Assembly (NCBI GenBank): GCA_035532415.1
Contig: DATKRB010000031.1
Span: forward strand, 1-13,567
Reading direction: 5' to 3'
Length of the DNA stretch: 13,567 bases
From: DATKRB01 sp035532415
GTDB lineage: Bacteria; Actinomycetota; Acidimicrobiia; Acidimicrobiales; RAAP-2
Numbering within the stretch: position 1 is the first letter of the stretch; the number at the start of each line of letters is the position of its first letter. Shown here in pieces: positions 1-5,569 of the stretch. The translations under genes and the position numbers were made by a program. A model generated the notes under the pieces. It made no database searches. It saw only the letters and a program-made list of their open reading frames with translations, and was not told the origin of the DNA.

Positions 1-617
1 GCCAGAGCGATCGCCGTGGCGAGGACCGGGTCCTCTTCGTCTGCGACCTTCACCAGCGCGGAGAGCTGTTCCGGTGTCGGGACGACCATGTCCTTGCGGA
101 CCGGGGACGGTGGTGACGCCCGGTCGGTCGGCGCCCGGTCGATCCATCCCCACTTGACCGCTTGGCGACATGCCGCCGACAGGATCGAGTGGTACTTGTG
201 CACCGTCGATGCCGACAGCCCGTCGGCCAGCCAGCCCCGGTAGGCGGCATCGATGGCGTCAGCCTCCAGTTTGTCGAGGCGGACATCCCCGAGCGCGGGA
301 CGGAGTCGTCCCTCGATCTTTCGACGGTTCTCATAGACCGTCCGGGGACGGTGGCTCACCGCCGTCGCCTCCAGCCACTTGTCGAGCAGTTGGCCAACGG
401 TCGCGCTGGTTCGGTTGAACCTGCCCGCCTCGACCTCGGCCACCAGCGTCGAAAGAGCCTTGCCCGCTGCCTTCTCCGTGCCACGGAACGAGCGTGTGGT
501 TTGGCGGGGCTTGCCGCTAACCGGATCGCGTCCGATGAACGCCCGCAGCTCCCAGTGACCCGGGGACCGCTGGCGCATGGTGCCCGGTTGGCTCTTCGTG
601 CTCGCTCGACCGCCCAT
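1..617 (-). CDS. Tyrosine-type site-specific integrase, N-terminal 205 residues (runs off left edge)
   Basis: This is a phage/ICE-type tyrosine recombinase that would integrate and excise the element lying to the left. I translated it by hand from ATG 617; the frame stays open to base 1. Residues about 18-55 look like the AP2-like arm-binding domain (SPGHWELRAF, then SFRGTEKAAGKAL). Residues about 70-160 are the SAM-like core-binding domain (TVGQLLDKWLEA, RTVYENRRKIEGRL, LSASTVHKYHSIL, AVKWGWIDRAP). The catalytic domain begins near residue 180 (TPEQLSALVKVADEEDP). The catalytic R-H-R-Y residues lie outside the window. A possible Shine-Dalgarno sequence, TAGGG, ends 8 nt before the ATG; an in-frame ATG at codon 14 (578) is a less likely start. 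The gene starts 86 bp from the 3' end of a tRNA-Val and reads away from it, the usual arrangement for a tRNA-integrated element. The family is clear; whether phage, ICE or plasmid-like cannot be told. Confidence 0.93.
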   Translation of the reverse strand, partial: MGGRASTKSQPGTMRQRSPGHWELRAFIGRDPVSGKPRQTTRSFRGTEKAAGKALSTLVAEVEAGRFNRTSATVGQLLDKWLEATAVSHRPRTVYENRRKIEGRLRPALGDVRLDKLEADAIDAAYRGWLADGLSASTVHKYHSILSAACRQAVKWGWIDRAPTDRASPPSPVRKDMVVPTPEQLSALVKVADEEDPVLATAIAL

Positions 618-625
618 GCCCGACA

Positions 626-656
626 CCCTACGCCGTTTCCGGCTTCTGTAGGGCAT
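626..656 (-). promoter_or_regulatory. Candidate RNA hairpin covering the integrase ribosome binding site
   Basis: On the integrase mRNA strand, CCCTAC (653-648) can pair with GTAGGG (631-626), which contains the likely integrase Shine-Dalgarno. Nested inside is GCCG-GAAA-CGGC (643-632), a 4-bp GC stem closed by a GNRA-type tetraloop, leaving a 4-nt AGAA bulge. Extra A-U and G-U pairs could extend the base to 656/623. A second upstream copy of CCCTAC (664-659) could pair instead. The pairing is read directly; a role in limiting integrase translation is inference. Confidence 0.4.
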
Positions 657-666
657 TTGTAGGGCA
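647..666 (+). repeat. Two direct copies of TGTAGGGCA spaced 11 bp
   Basis: TGTAGGGCA occurs at 647-655 and 658-666, offset by 11 bp, close to one helical turn. An inverted partial copy, CCCTAC, is at 626-631. Tandem short repeats between an integrase gene and its attachment site are typical of arm-type integrase binding sites, so that is one reading. The other is that they are the two alternative anti-Shine-Dalgarno strands of the hairpin described at 626-656. Confidence 0.45.
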
Positions 667-703
667 GTCCGTCTGGCTCCGACCCCGTAAAGTGCCTCTG
701 ACC

Positions 704-745
704 TGGTGGGCGCTAGAGGACTCGAACCTCCGACCTCAGCCGTGT
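704..745 (-). other. Putative attachment site (att) in the 3' half of tRNA-Val
   Basis: Tyrosine integrases of this kind usually use the tRNA 3' half (anticodon loop to CCA) as attB and leave a matching direct repeat at the far end of the element. The integrase gene adjoins this end and points away from it, so the att core is expected here. The second copy would lie beyond the left edge, so neither the exact core nor its length can be fixed. The span given covers the region from the anticodon loop to CCA. Confidence 0.5.
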
Positions 746-780
746 GAAGGCTGCGCTCTAACCAGCTGAGCTAAGCGCCC
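704..780 (-). tRNA. tRNA-Val (anticodon CAC), CCA end encoded
   Basis: The gene folds by eye into a full 77-nt cloverleaf including the encoded CCA. The acceptor stem is GGGCGCT/AGCGCCC, the D arm GCTC-loop-GAGC, the anticodon stem CAGCC/GGCTG with loop TTCACAC (anticodon CAC, read as valine), the variable loop 5 nt, and the T arm GGAGG-TTCGAGT-CCTCT. Its 3' end faces the integrase, so it is the likely attachment site of the element to the left. The tRNA sequence itself is intact, as expected when an integrating element restores the tRNA 3' end. Confidence 0.97.
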
Positions 781-789
781 TTTCGGGGA

Positions 790-795
790 ACACTA
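790..795 (-). promoter_or_regulatory. Candidate -10 box of tRNA-Val
   Basis: On the minus strand GGTAGTGT precedes the tRNA; TAGTGT (795-790) ends 9 nt before the mature 5' end at 780, which fits a start a few bases upstream of the tRNA. No convincing -35 is visible. The GGTAG core recurs before several other genes in the window. Confidence 0.4.
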
Positions 796-1003
796 CCTGC
801 TGAACCACCATTTTCTGGATCCCAGGCCGCGGGCTGCCGTCCACGGCCATGCGCTCGGTGCAGTGGCAGGCCGACTGGTGGCCTGACCCCTTCCGATGCG
901 CCAAGGCCACGAAATCTACCCCAGCCGGCACCGGTGGCGTTGCGCTCGGCCGGCGCGAGGAGCGAACGGAACCTGGGAGGTCCGTGGCCGGCCCATGGGA
1001 GGA

Positions 1004-1015
1004 TCGGAGATCCGA
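1004..1015 (+). repeat. Inverted repeat in the leader of the DUF1003-like gene
   Basis: TCGGA-GA-TCCGA is a perfect 5-bp inverted repeat, nested with GGATC/GATCC at 1001-1013, just upstream of the ribosome site at 1017-1022. It could be an operator half-site pair or a small leader hairpin. Short GC-rich palindromes are common in DNA of this composition, so the evidence is weak. Confidence 0.2.
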
Positions 1016-1029
1016 CGAAAGGCCCAGCC

Positions 1030-1512
1030 ATGAGCAGCTACACCCACGTCCCGCATCCCCACACGCTCGAGCGCCTCCAACACCGCGACAAACCGGTCAC
1101 GACGGCCGACGTCATCAAGAGCAGGACGACCGTCCGTTTCAACTCGTGGCTGGCGGTGAAGATCACCAACGGGGTCGGCACCATGTGGTGTGCCTACGCC
1201 TTTGCGGCCATCGCGCTCGTCGGCCTGCCCGCCGCCCTGAAGCCGGGCGGTGAGGGCATCATCGCCTGGATCGCCCAGACGTTCCTTCAACTCGTCCTGC
1301 TGTCGATCATCATCGTGGGCCAGAACATCGCCGCCGCGTCGTCCGACGCTCGCTCGGAGAACACCTTCAAGGACGCCGAGGCCATCTTGAGCGAGGCATT
1401 GGAGATACAGAAGCACCTGCGGGTCCAGGACGAGGAATTGATCGCCACGCTGAAGGACGCGCTGTCGAAGGTCCCGTGTCCCGCCGAAGGGCCGGACGGG
1501 CAGCGCTCCTGA
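1030..1512 (+). CDS. Small two-helix membrane protein, DUF1003-like
   Basis: This is a 160-residue protein of unknown function. It has a short polar N-terminus, two hydrophobic segments (residues about 46-70 and 77-99) and a charged helical C-terminal tail (about 105-145, SSDARSENTFKDAEAILSEA). The second helix runs into QLVLLSIIIVGQNIAAASSD, which resembles the conserved helix and SQNRQ-like motif of DUF1003 proteins, where a membrane hairpin is followed by a cytoplasmic helix. I match it from memory, so the family call is tentative. ATG 1030 is chosen because GAAAGG lies about 7 nt upstream and the protein looks natural from there. An in-frame GTG at 934 would add 32 arginine-rich residues with no ribosome site. 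It is co-directional with the nitroreductase 55 bp downstream, but a hairpin sits between them. Confidence 0.82.
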   Translation: MSSYTHVPHPHTLERLQHRDKPVTTADVIKSRTTVRFNSWLAVKITNGVGTMWCAYAFAAIALVGLPAALKPGGEGIIAWIAQTFLQLVLLSIIIVGQNIAAASSDARSENTFKDAEAILSEALEIQKHLRVQDEELIATLKDALSKVPCPAEGPDGQRS

Positions 1513-1518
1513 CGGACC

Positions 1519-1542
1519 CCCGGCACACGATGCACGGCCGGG
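1519..1542 (+). terminator. Weak stem-loop after the DUF1003-like gene
   Basis: CCCGGC (1519-1524) pairs with GCCGGG (1537-1542) around a 12-nt loop, starting 7 nt past the stop codon. An alternative pairing is GGCAC (1522-1526) with GTGCC (1542-1546). There is no U-tract, so this is at most a factor-assisted or pause hairpin. Confidence 0.3.
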
Positions 1543-1555
1543 TGCCCGCCCAAGG

Positions 1556-1561
1556 TAGAAC
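1556..1561 (+). promoter_or_regulatory. Candidate -10 box for a leaderless nitroreductase transcript
   Basis: GGTAGAAC ends 6 nt before the ATG at 1568, and no good Shine-Dalgarno is visible. A TAnnnT-like element 6-7 nt before the start codon is the usual layout of leaderless actinobacterial genes. Here the last base is C rather than T, which weakens the call. Confidence 0.3.
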
Positions 1562-1567
1562 AGGGCC

Positions 1568-2239
1568 ATGGCTGATCCCACTTCGAGTACCCCGTTCGAC
1601 CTGGCCGAGACGGACCGGCTCCTGTCGACGACCCGCGCGGTGCGCAAGCGTCTCGACCTCGGCCGGCCGGTGGAGCCCGAAGTGCTCCTCGACTGCATCC
1701 GCCTGTCCCAGCAGGCACCCACGGGTTCCAACAACCAGGGCTGGCGGTGGATGATCGTCACCGATCCCGGAAAACGCGCCGCCCTGGCAGAGCTGTACCG
1801 GGCGGGAGGAGCCGCCTACCTCGAGCGGCAGCGCCAGACCATCGACGCGGAATCCCAGATCGGGCGGGTCATGGACTCGGCCACCTGGTTGGCCCAGAAC
1901 ATCGAGCACGTGCCGGTGCACGTCATCCCCTGTATCAAGGGCCGGCTCGGCTCCGACGCTCCGGCCATGGCCTGGGCGGCCCAGATGGGATCGATCTTCC
2001 CCGCCGTGTGGAGCTTTCAGCTGGCCCTACGGGCCCGGGGCCTGGGCTCGGTCATCACCAGCTTCCACCTCGCCTCCGAGAGGCAGGTGGCCGAGCTACT
2101 CGACATTCCCGACGACGTGATGCAGGTGGCCCTGCTCCCTGTGGCCTACACCAAGGGGACGGACTTCCGCCCCGCGCACCGACCGCCGCCCGAGCGCATC
2201 ACGCACTGGGACAGCTGGGGCAACAAGCGTCAGGGCTGA
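1568..2239 (+). CDS. Nitroreductase-family flavoprotein
   Basis: This 223-residue protein has the normal length and layout of FMN-dependent nitroreductases, which reduce nitro groups, quinones or other small electrophiles with NAD(P)H. The N-terminal FMN-phosphate signature TTRAVRKR is at residues 21-28. The segment QAPTGSNNQGWRW (49-61) is the usual flavin-contacting stretch. GSIFPAVWSFQLALRARGLG (141-160), followed by SVIT, is the long helix and flavin-binding loop near the C-terminus. The protein ends with RPPPERITHWDSWG, a type of tail seen in actinobacterial members. There are no signal or membrane segments, so it should be cytosolic. Substrate cannot be assigned. It converges with the acyl-CoA synthetase gene, leaving 55 bp between the stops. 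Confidence 0.92.
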   Translation: MADPTSSTPFDLAETDRLLSTTRAVRKRLDLGRPVEPEVLLDCIRLSQQAPTGSNNQGWRWMIVTDPGKRAALAELYRAGGAAYLERQRQTIDAESQIGRVMDSATWLAQNIEHVPVHVIPCIKGRLGSDAPAMAWAAQMGSIFPAVWSFQLALRARGLGSVITSFHLASERQVAELLDIPDDVMQVALLPVAYTKGTDFRPAHRPPPERITHWDSWGNKRQG

Positions 2240-2249
2240 GGGTCAGGGT

Positions 2250-2296
2250 CTCGGGATCCGAGCACCACCGCGTCCTCGCCACGCCCGATCGTGCTC
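2250..2296. terminator. Possible bidirectional terminator hairpins between convergent genes
   Basis: Two small pairings lie between the convergent stops: CTCGG-GAT-CCGAG (2250-2262) and GAGCAC (2260-2265) with GTGCTC (2291-2296). The second overlaps the acyl-CoA synthetase stop codon. There are no T-tracts, so both are weak. Confidence 0.25.
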
Positions 2297-3902
2297 AGGC
2301 GGGCAGGAACCGGCTTCGCAACGCCCGCTTGTCCGGCTTGCCGCTGCCGAGCAGCGGAACCGCCGTCGCCGGCACGACGTCTATGCGGGCCGGCACCTTG
2401 TAGCTCGACAGAAGCTCCCGCGTCCGTGCCCGTAGGTCCTGAGGGCCGAGCCGGCGGCCCGGCTCGGCCACGACGACCGCCACCACCGCCTCGCCCCGTT
2501 CGGCGTCATCGATGCCGAACACGTATGCCTCCGCCACTCCGGGAAGGCCCAGGAGCACCCGCTCGACCTCCGCAGGTGCGACGTTCGCCCCGCCGGTCTT
2601 GATCATCTCGCTGTACCGCCCGGTGAAGTAGATGTGCCCCGACTCGAGGTACCCGCGATCGCCGGTGTGGTAGAAGCCGTCGGCGTCGAACACCTCCTCC
2701 CGCTCCCGCTTGTACAACCCGGCCATGAGGCCGAACCCACGGACGCAGAACTCCCCCTCCTGACCGTCGGGAACAGGGGCCTGGGTCTCGTGGTCGACGA
2801 CCTTGTACTCAAAGTACTCGGGGTCGGCGTGGGGTCCGAAGGTCTCGGTCATGCCGAGGTTCCTCGTGTCGCCGCGCGACGACACGAACCCGGGAGGTGC
2901 CTCCGCCGGGAGGAGCGACGTCGACCCGCCCTCGCCCGCGCCCTCCCCGCTCGCCGCGTCAGCCAGCCGGATCTTCTCGAGAAGGCTCGCCCATCCGGCC
3001 AGGGAGGTGCAGCGCTCGCGACGCACCAGATCGACGGCCCCGCTCACCTCGAACCGCTCCTGGCACACCACGGCGGCGCCGCTGTGCAGGGCGCCGAGGA
3101 TCATCTGCGGACCCCCGACCCAGAAGAACGGCATCGCGCAGAAGCAGCGACCGGGCTGCGACGCCTGCAGCCCCAAGCCGACGCTCGGGGCCACCTTGCG
3201 CACGGCCACCCCCTGGGTGTGGACCACCCCCTTCGGGTCGGCGCTGCTCCCGGACGTGTAGATGACCGTCATCGGATCGGCCGCGCTGACCTCGGACTCC
3301 ATCGCCGCCAACAGCTCGTCACTGACCGATCCCCCGAGGGGCCCGTCCTTCCCGGCAACTGCGATCGGGCCCCCTCCGACCCGTTCGCCGGGCCGGCCAA
3401 GGTCCACCGGCGTCGCCCACGGCCGGTCCGATCCGCCCACGATCCAGATCGACCGGAGGTAGGGCAGCTCCTCCACACGGATCCGGTCCCTCTCCTGGGC
3501 GGCGAGACCGGGGACCGCCTCCTCGAGCATCAGGTTCATGTCACGGCCGAGCAGGAGGGCCGGAGCGACGAGGAACTGCACGTCGGCGATCCGAAGGGCC
3601 CGCCGCAGCTCTGCCGGGCGGTAGGTCGTCGAAAGGACCATCGAGAGCGCGCCGATGCGGGCCGCGGCCAACCACGTCACCGCGAAGGCCACCCCCGAGG
3701 GGAGCAGCAGGCCGATCCGGGTCGCCTTTCCGGCTCCAGCCTCCACCATCGCCTTGGCGAGCACCGCCGACAACGATCCCGCCTCGGCGAAGGAGCAACG
3801 GTCGTCGGCGGTGACGATGAAGTCTTCCTGATCGAAGGTCTCGACCGCGTGGGCGACGAGGCCCGGCACGGTCGGCGTGAACGCAAGCTCCGGTACCTGC
3901 AC
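2295..3902 (-). CDS. Acyl-CoA synthetase / AMP-binding (FadD-like) ligase
   Basis: This 535-residue class I adenylate-forming enzyme is predicted to activate a carboxylic acid with ATP and load it onto CoA. Signatures in order: phosphate-binding loop VIYTSGSSADPKG (213-225), the aromatic-rich FFWVGGPQ (259-266), GMTETFG (350-356), YHTGD (411-415, ribose-binding Asp), the hinge region GRYSEMIKTGG (428-438), and the C-terminal catalytic lysine in GSGKPDKRAL (K522). The stretch at 313-345, normally the GGAP-type substrate loop, is Gly/Ser-rich and poorly conserved, so the chain length or class of the substrate cannot be guessed. The GTG start at 3902 is supported by a purine-rich GGAGGGTGAGGGGG just upstream. 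TACCTT on the minus strand (3937-3932) is a possible -10. The gene is divergent from the membrane protein at 3983. Its link to the lipid operon further right is plausible but unproven. Confidence 0.95.
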   Translation of the reverse strand: MQVPELAFTPTVPGLVAHAVETFDQEDFIVTADDRCSFAEAGSLSAVLAKAMVEAGAGKATRIGLLLPSGVAFAVTWLAAARIGALSMVLSTTYRPAELRRALRIADVQFLVAPALLLGRDMNLMLEEAVPGLAAQERDRIRVEELPYLRSIWIVGGSDRPWATPVDLGRPGERVGGGPIAVAGKDGPLGGSVSDELLAAMESEVSAADPMTVIYTSGSSADPKGVVHTQGVAVRKVAPSVGLGLQASQPGRCFCAMPFFWVGGPQMILGALHSGAAVVCQERFEVSGAVDLVRRERCTSLAGWASLLEKIRLADAASGEGAGEGGSTSLLPAEAPPGFVSSRGDTRNLGMTETFGPHADPEYFEYKVVDHETQAPVPDGQEGEFCVRGFGLMAGLYKREREEVFDADGFYHTGDRGYLESGHIYFTGRYSEMIKTGGANVAPAEVERVLLGLPGVAEAYVFGIDDAERGEAVVAVVVAEPGRRLGPQDLRARTRELLSSYKVPARIDVVPATAVPLLGSGKPDKRALRSRFLPA

Positions 3903-3967
3903 GTGACCCCCTCACCCTCCAGCGTCGCGCAAAGGTAGTCCCCGCCGGCAGGGTCCGACACAGCCGG

Positions 3968-3973
3968 TAGCCT
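3968..3973 (+). promoter_or_regulatory. Candidate -10 box before the basic-tail membrane protein
   Basis: GGTAGCCT ends 9 nt before the ATG at 3983; TAGCCT fits TAnnnT. No Shine-Dalgarno is apparent, so the mRNA would have a leader of only about 2-3 nt or none. Confidence 0.4.
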
Positions 3974-3982
3974 GTCCGGACC

Positions 3983-4840
3983 ATGGCAGGCGAACTCCCC
4001 GGTCCCCCCGACAACGAGGGCCACGGCAGCGACCGAGCGGAGAGCGGCGGTCCGCCGCCTCCGCGCACCTTCGTGCAGCGGATGTCCCAGACCTTCCTGA
4101 ACCCGCCCAAGGCGAAGGCGCAGGCGAAGGCGCAGGCGCAAGGCCGCGAAGAGCAGCCCGAGCGGGAGCTCACCGACGCCGAGAAGCGGGCCCGGATCAC
4201 CCAGATCGACGACACGGAGCGCAAGCTCGGCTACGCCGCGTCCATCCTGGCCGCCGTCATCGCCCTCATCACCTTCGTCCCCTTCATCAACAATCCTGCC
4301 CTCACGATCCAGAAGACCACCGCACCCCTGAAGGGCCACACCTGCCCGACCCACTACGAGTACGCCAAGGTCAGCGGGCACTTCACGTGTGTGGCCAACG
4401 TGACCCACCCGAGGTCCTACTGGCTCACCGAGCTCGCGATCCTGCTGATCTTCGCCGTGGCCGTCTTCATCACCACGCGGATACGGCGCCGGGCCGCTCT
4501 GGCGTTCGCCACCCTCATGACCGGGCTGGCAATGCTCTCGGTCGTTCAGTCGGTGCTGGCGTTCCCCTTCATCTTCCTGGGCGGTTGGCTGCTCATCCGG
4601 GCATGGCGGGTCCAGCGCTACGGCTCGCCCACCGCCAAGGGACCCACCCGCACCAAGGATGACGGCGGCACGGGCGGTGCCCGGGGCACGGGCACGAAGC
4701 CGGCGGCAGCACGGGGGAACGGCCGATCGGGGCGCGGCCGGCGGGGTGCGAAGAAGCCGGCTGGGCCGACCAGGCCCGCGCCGAGCAAGCGGTACACCCC
4801 CAAGGCACCGCCGCGCCGCCGCGTCCCGCCGTCGGACTGA
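3983..4840 (+). CDS. Four-helix membrane protein with Lys/Arg-rich C-terminal tail, function unknown
   Basis: I do not recognise this family. The 285-residue chain starts with a Pro/Gly-rich segment, then an Ala-Lys-Gln run (PKAKAQAKAQAQ, 42-53) and an acidic/basic helix (55-82). Four hydrophobic segments follow at about 84-103, 147-166, 171-189 and 191-207. The loop between the first two, about 43 residues with Cys121 and Cys136, could form a disulfide if it faces outside. The last 75 residues (211-285) are disordered in character, rich in Arg, Lys, Gly and Pro, and should be cytoplasmic by the positive-inside rule. Such a tail could bind nucleic acid, ribosomes or acidic lipid. The ATG at 3983 has a candidate -10 just upstream. 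It is divergent from the acyl-CoA synthetase, with 80 bp between the starts. Confidence 0.8.
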   Translation: MAGELPGPPDNEGHGSDRAESGGPPPPRTFVQRMSQTFLNPPKAKAQAKAQAQGREEQPERELTDAEKRARITQIDDTERKLGYAASILAAVIALITFVPFINNPALTIQKTTAPLKGHTCPTHYEYAKVSGHFTCVANVTHPRSYWLTELAILLIFAVAVFITTRIRRRAALAFATLMTGLAMLSVVQSVLAFPFIFLGGWLLIRAWRVQRYGSPTAKGPTRTKDDGGTGGARGTGTKPAAARGNGRSGRGRRGAKKPAGPTRPAPSKRYTPKAPPRRRVPPSD

Positions 4841-4909
4841 CCCGCGTCCCGCCGCCCGACCGACCGCTCCGCCTCGCCCTCCCCTCGCGGTCGTCGGCCT
4901 TCGCTCCGC

Positions 4910-5521
4910 CTACACCGCAGGGTCGACCTGTGGACCGGTGACCAGGGCGGAACGGAGCAGCTCCAGCACGTCGGCGCGCCGGCGGACCAGCGAGCGGGCG
5001 GTCGGTTCCTCGCCCAAGGCCCGGAGCACCTCCACCTCGGTCACCATCCCGATGACCGTTGAGTAGATGGCGAGGAGCAGCAGGCGGGGATCGTGGCGCC
5101 GCATGCGCCCTGCGTCCATCTCCGCCAGCAGGAAATCCGACGCCCGGTGGACCAGCGGCTCGAGGGCCGCGGTGAACTGGGTGGCCGCCGGCGGGCCCAG
5201 CCGGGACGCCTCGCGCACCAGGCCGAGGAGCTCGGGGCGGCGTGCCGCGAGCCGGAAGACCGATCGCACCACCGCCTCGACCCGGCTCCAACCGACCCCG
5301 GCGTCGTCGAGCGCGGTCTGCATGGCCTCGGCCAGCTCGGTCGCGCCCCGGCTGATAACCGCCTCCAGAAGCGCCTCCTTGCTCGGGAACCAGTAGAGGA
5401 TGGTCTGCTTGCGGATCTCGAGCATGGCCGCGACCGCGTCGAGGGAGGTCGCCTCGTACCCCCGGGTCCCGAAGGAGGAGAGGGCTGCCCCGAGGATCCG
5501 GTCCGGCGTTCCGCTGGCCAC
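4910..5521 (-). CDS. TetR-family transcriptional repressor of the adjacent lipid operon
   Basis: This 203-residue protein has the TetR architecture. An N-terminal helix-turn-helix covers about residues 7-52 (DRILGAALSSFGTRGYEATS, then the recognition region RKQTILYWFPSKEALL at 37-52). An all-helical ligand-binding and dimerisation domain follows. The family usually represses a divergent neighbour until a small effector binds, and many actinobacterial members sense acyl-CoAs. The start is GTG 5521: the in-frame ATG 9 nt upstream is followed at once by TGG TAG, so the frame cannot extend. The start codon abuts one of two operator-like palindromes, and TACCAT inside that palindrome ends 7 nt before the GTG, so a leaderless, self-repressed transcript is likely. 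Regulation of the operon starting at 5570 is inferred from geometry and sites. The ligand is unknown. Confidence 0.93.
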   Translation of the reverse strand: MASGTPDRILGAALSSFGTRGYEATSLDAVAAMLEIRKQTILYWFPSKEALLEAVISRGATELAEAMQTALDDAGVGWSRVEAVVRSVFRLAARRPELLGLVREASRLGPPAATQFTAALEPLVHRASDFLLAEMDAGRMRRHDPRLLLLAIYSTVIGMVTEVEVLRALGEEPTARSLVRRRADVLELLRSALVTGPQVDPAV

Positions 5522-5535
5522 CTACCACATGGTAG
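5522..5535. promoter_or_regulatory. TetR operator 1 (overlaps tetR -10)
   Basis: CTACCA-CA-TGGTAG is a perfect 6-bp inverted repeat with a 2-bp centre. With flanks (5521-5537) it forms a 17-bp unit that differs from operator 2 at one base. It begins one base from the GTG of the TetR gene. On the minus strand TACCAT (5534-5529) lies exactly 7 nt before that GTG, a leaderless -10 layout, so binding here should shut off tetR itself. Operator identity is inferred from symmetry, duplication and position. Confidence 0.75.
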
Positions 5536-5545
5536 ACACTCCGGC

Positions 5546-5559
5546 CTACCAGATGGTAG
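5546..5559. promoter_or_regulatory. TetR operator 2 (overlaps operon -10)
   Basis: CTACCA-GA-TGGTAG is the second perfect 6-bp inverted repeat, its centre 24 bp from operator 1. Its right arm supplies the GGTAG of the candidate operon -10 (TAGACA, 5557-5562). A plausible -35, TAGACA (5533-5538), lies 18 bp upstream and runs into operator 1, so occupancy of both sites would block polymerase completely. Confidence 0.75.
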
Positions 5560-5562
5560 ACA
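5557..5562 (+). promoter_or_regulatory. Candidate -10 box of the lipid operon
   Basis: TAGACA ends 7 nt before the ATG at 5570, the spacing of a leaderless transcript. The AAGGGG at 5562-5567 is too close to the ATG (2 nt) to act as a normal Shine-Dalgarno. The box overlaps operator 2. Confidence 0.5.
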
Positions 5563-5569
5563 AGGGGAC

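Noticed and set aside
162..662. Plus-strand open frames opposite the integrase
   Set aside because: They are antisense to a clearly recognisable tyrosine recombinase and have no domain features.
934..1029. GTG start 32 codons upstream for the DUF1003-like protein
   Set aside because: The extra segment is Arg/Gly/Pro-rich with no ribosome site. ATG 1030 has GAAAGG at good distance.
5528..5530. ATG start for the TetR gene inside operator 1
   Set aside because: It is in frame with the gene but is followed by TGG TAG, so it ends immediately.
5093..5569. Upstream in-frame extension of the reductase-HAD gene (159 extra codons)
   Set aside because: It runs antisense through the TetR gene and across the operators and promoter. 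The NADP-binding domain begins naturally right after ATG 5570.
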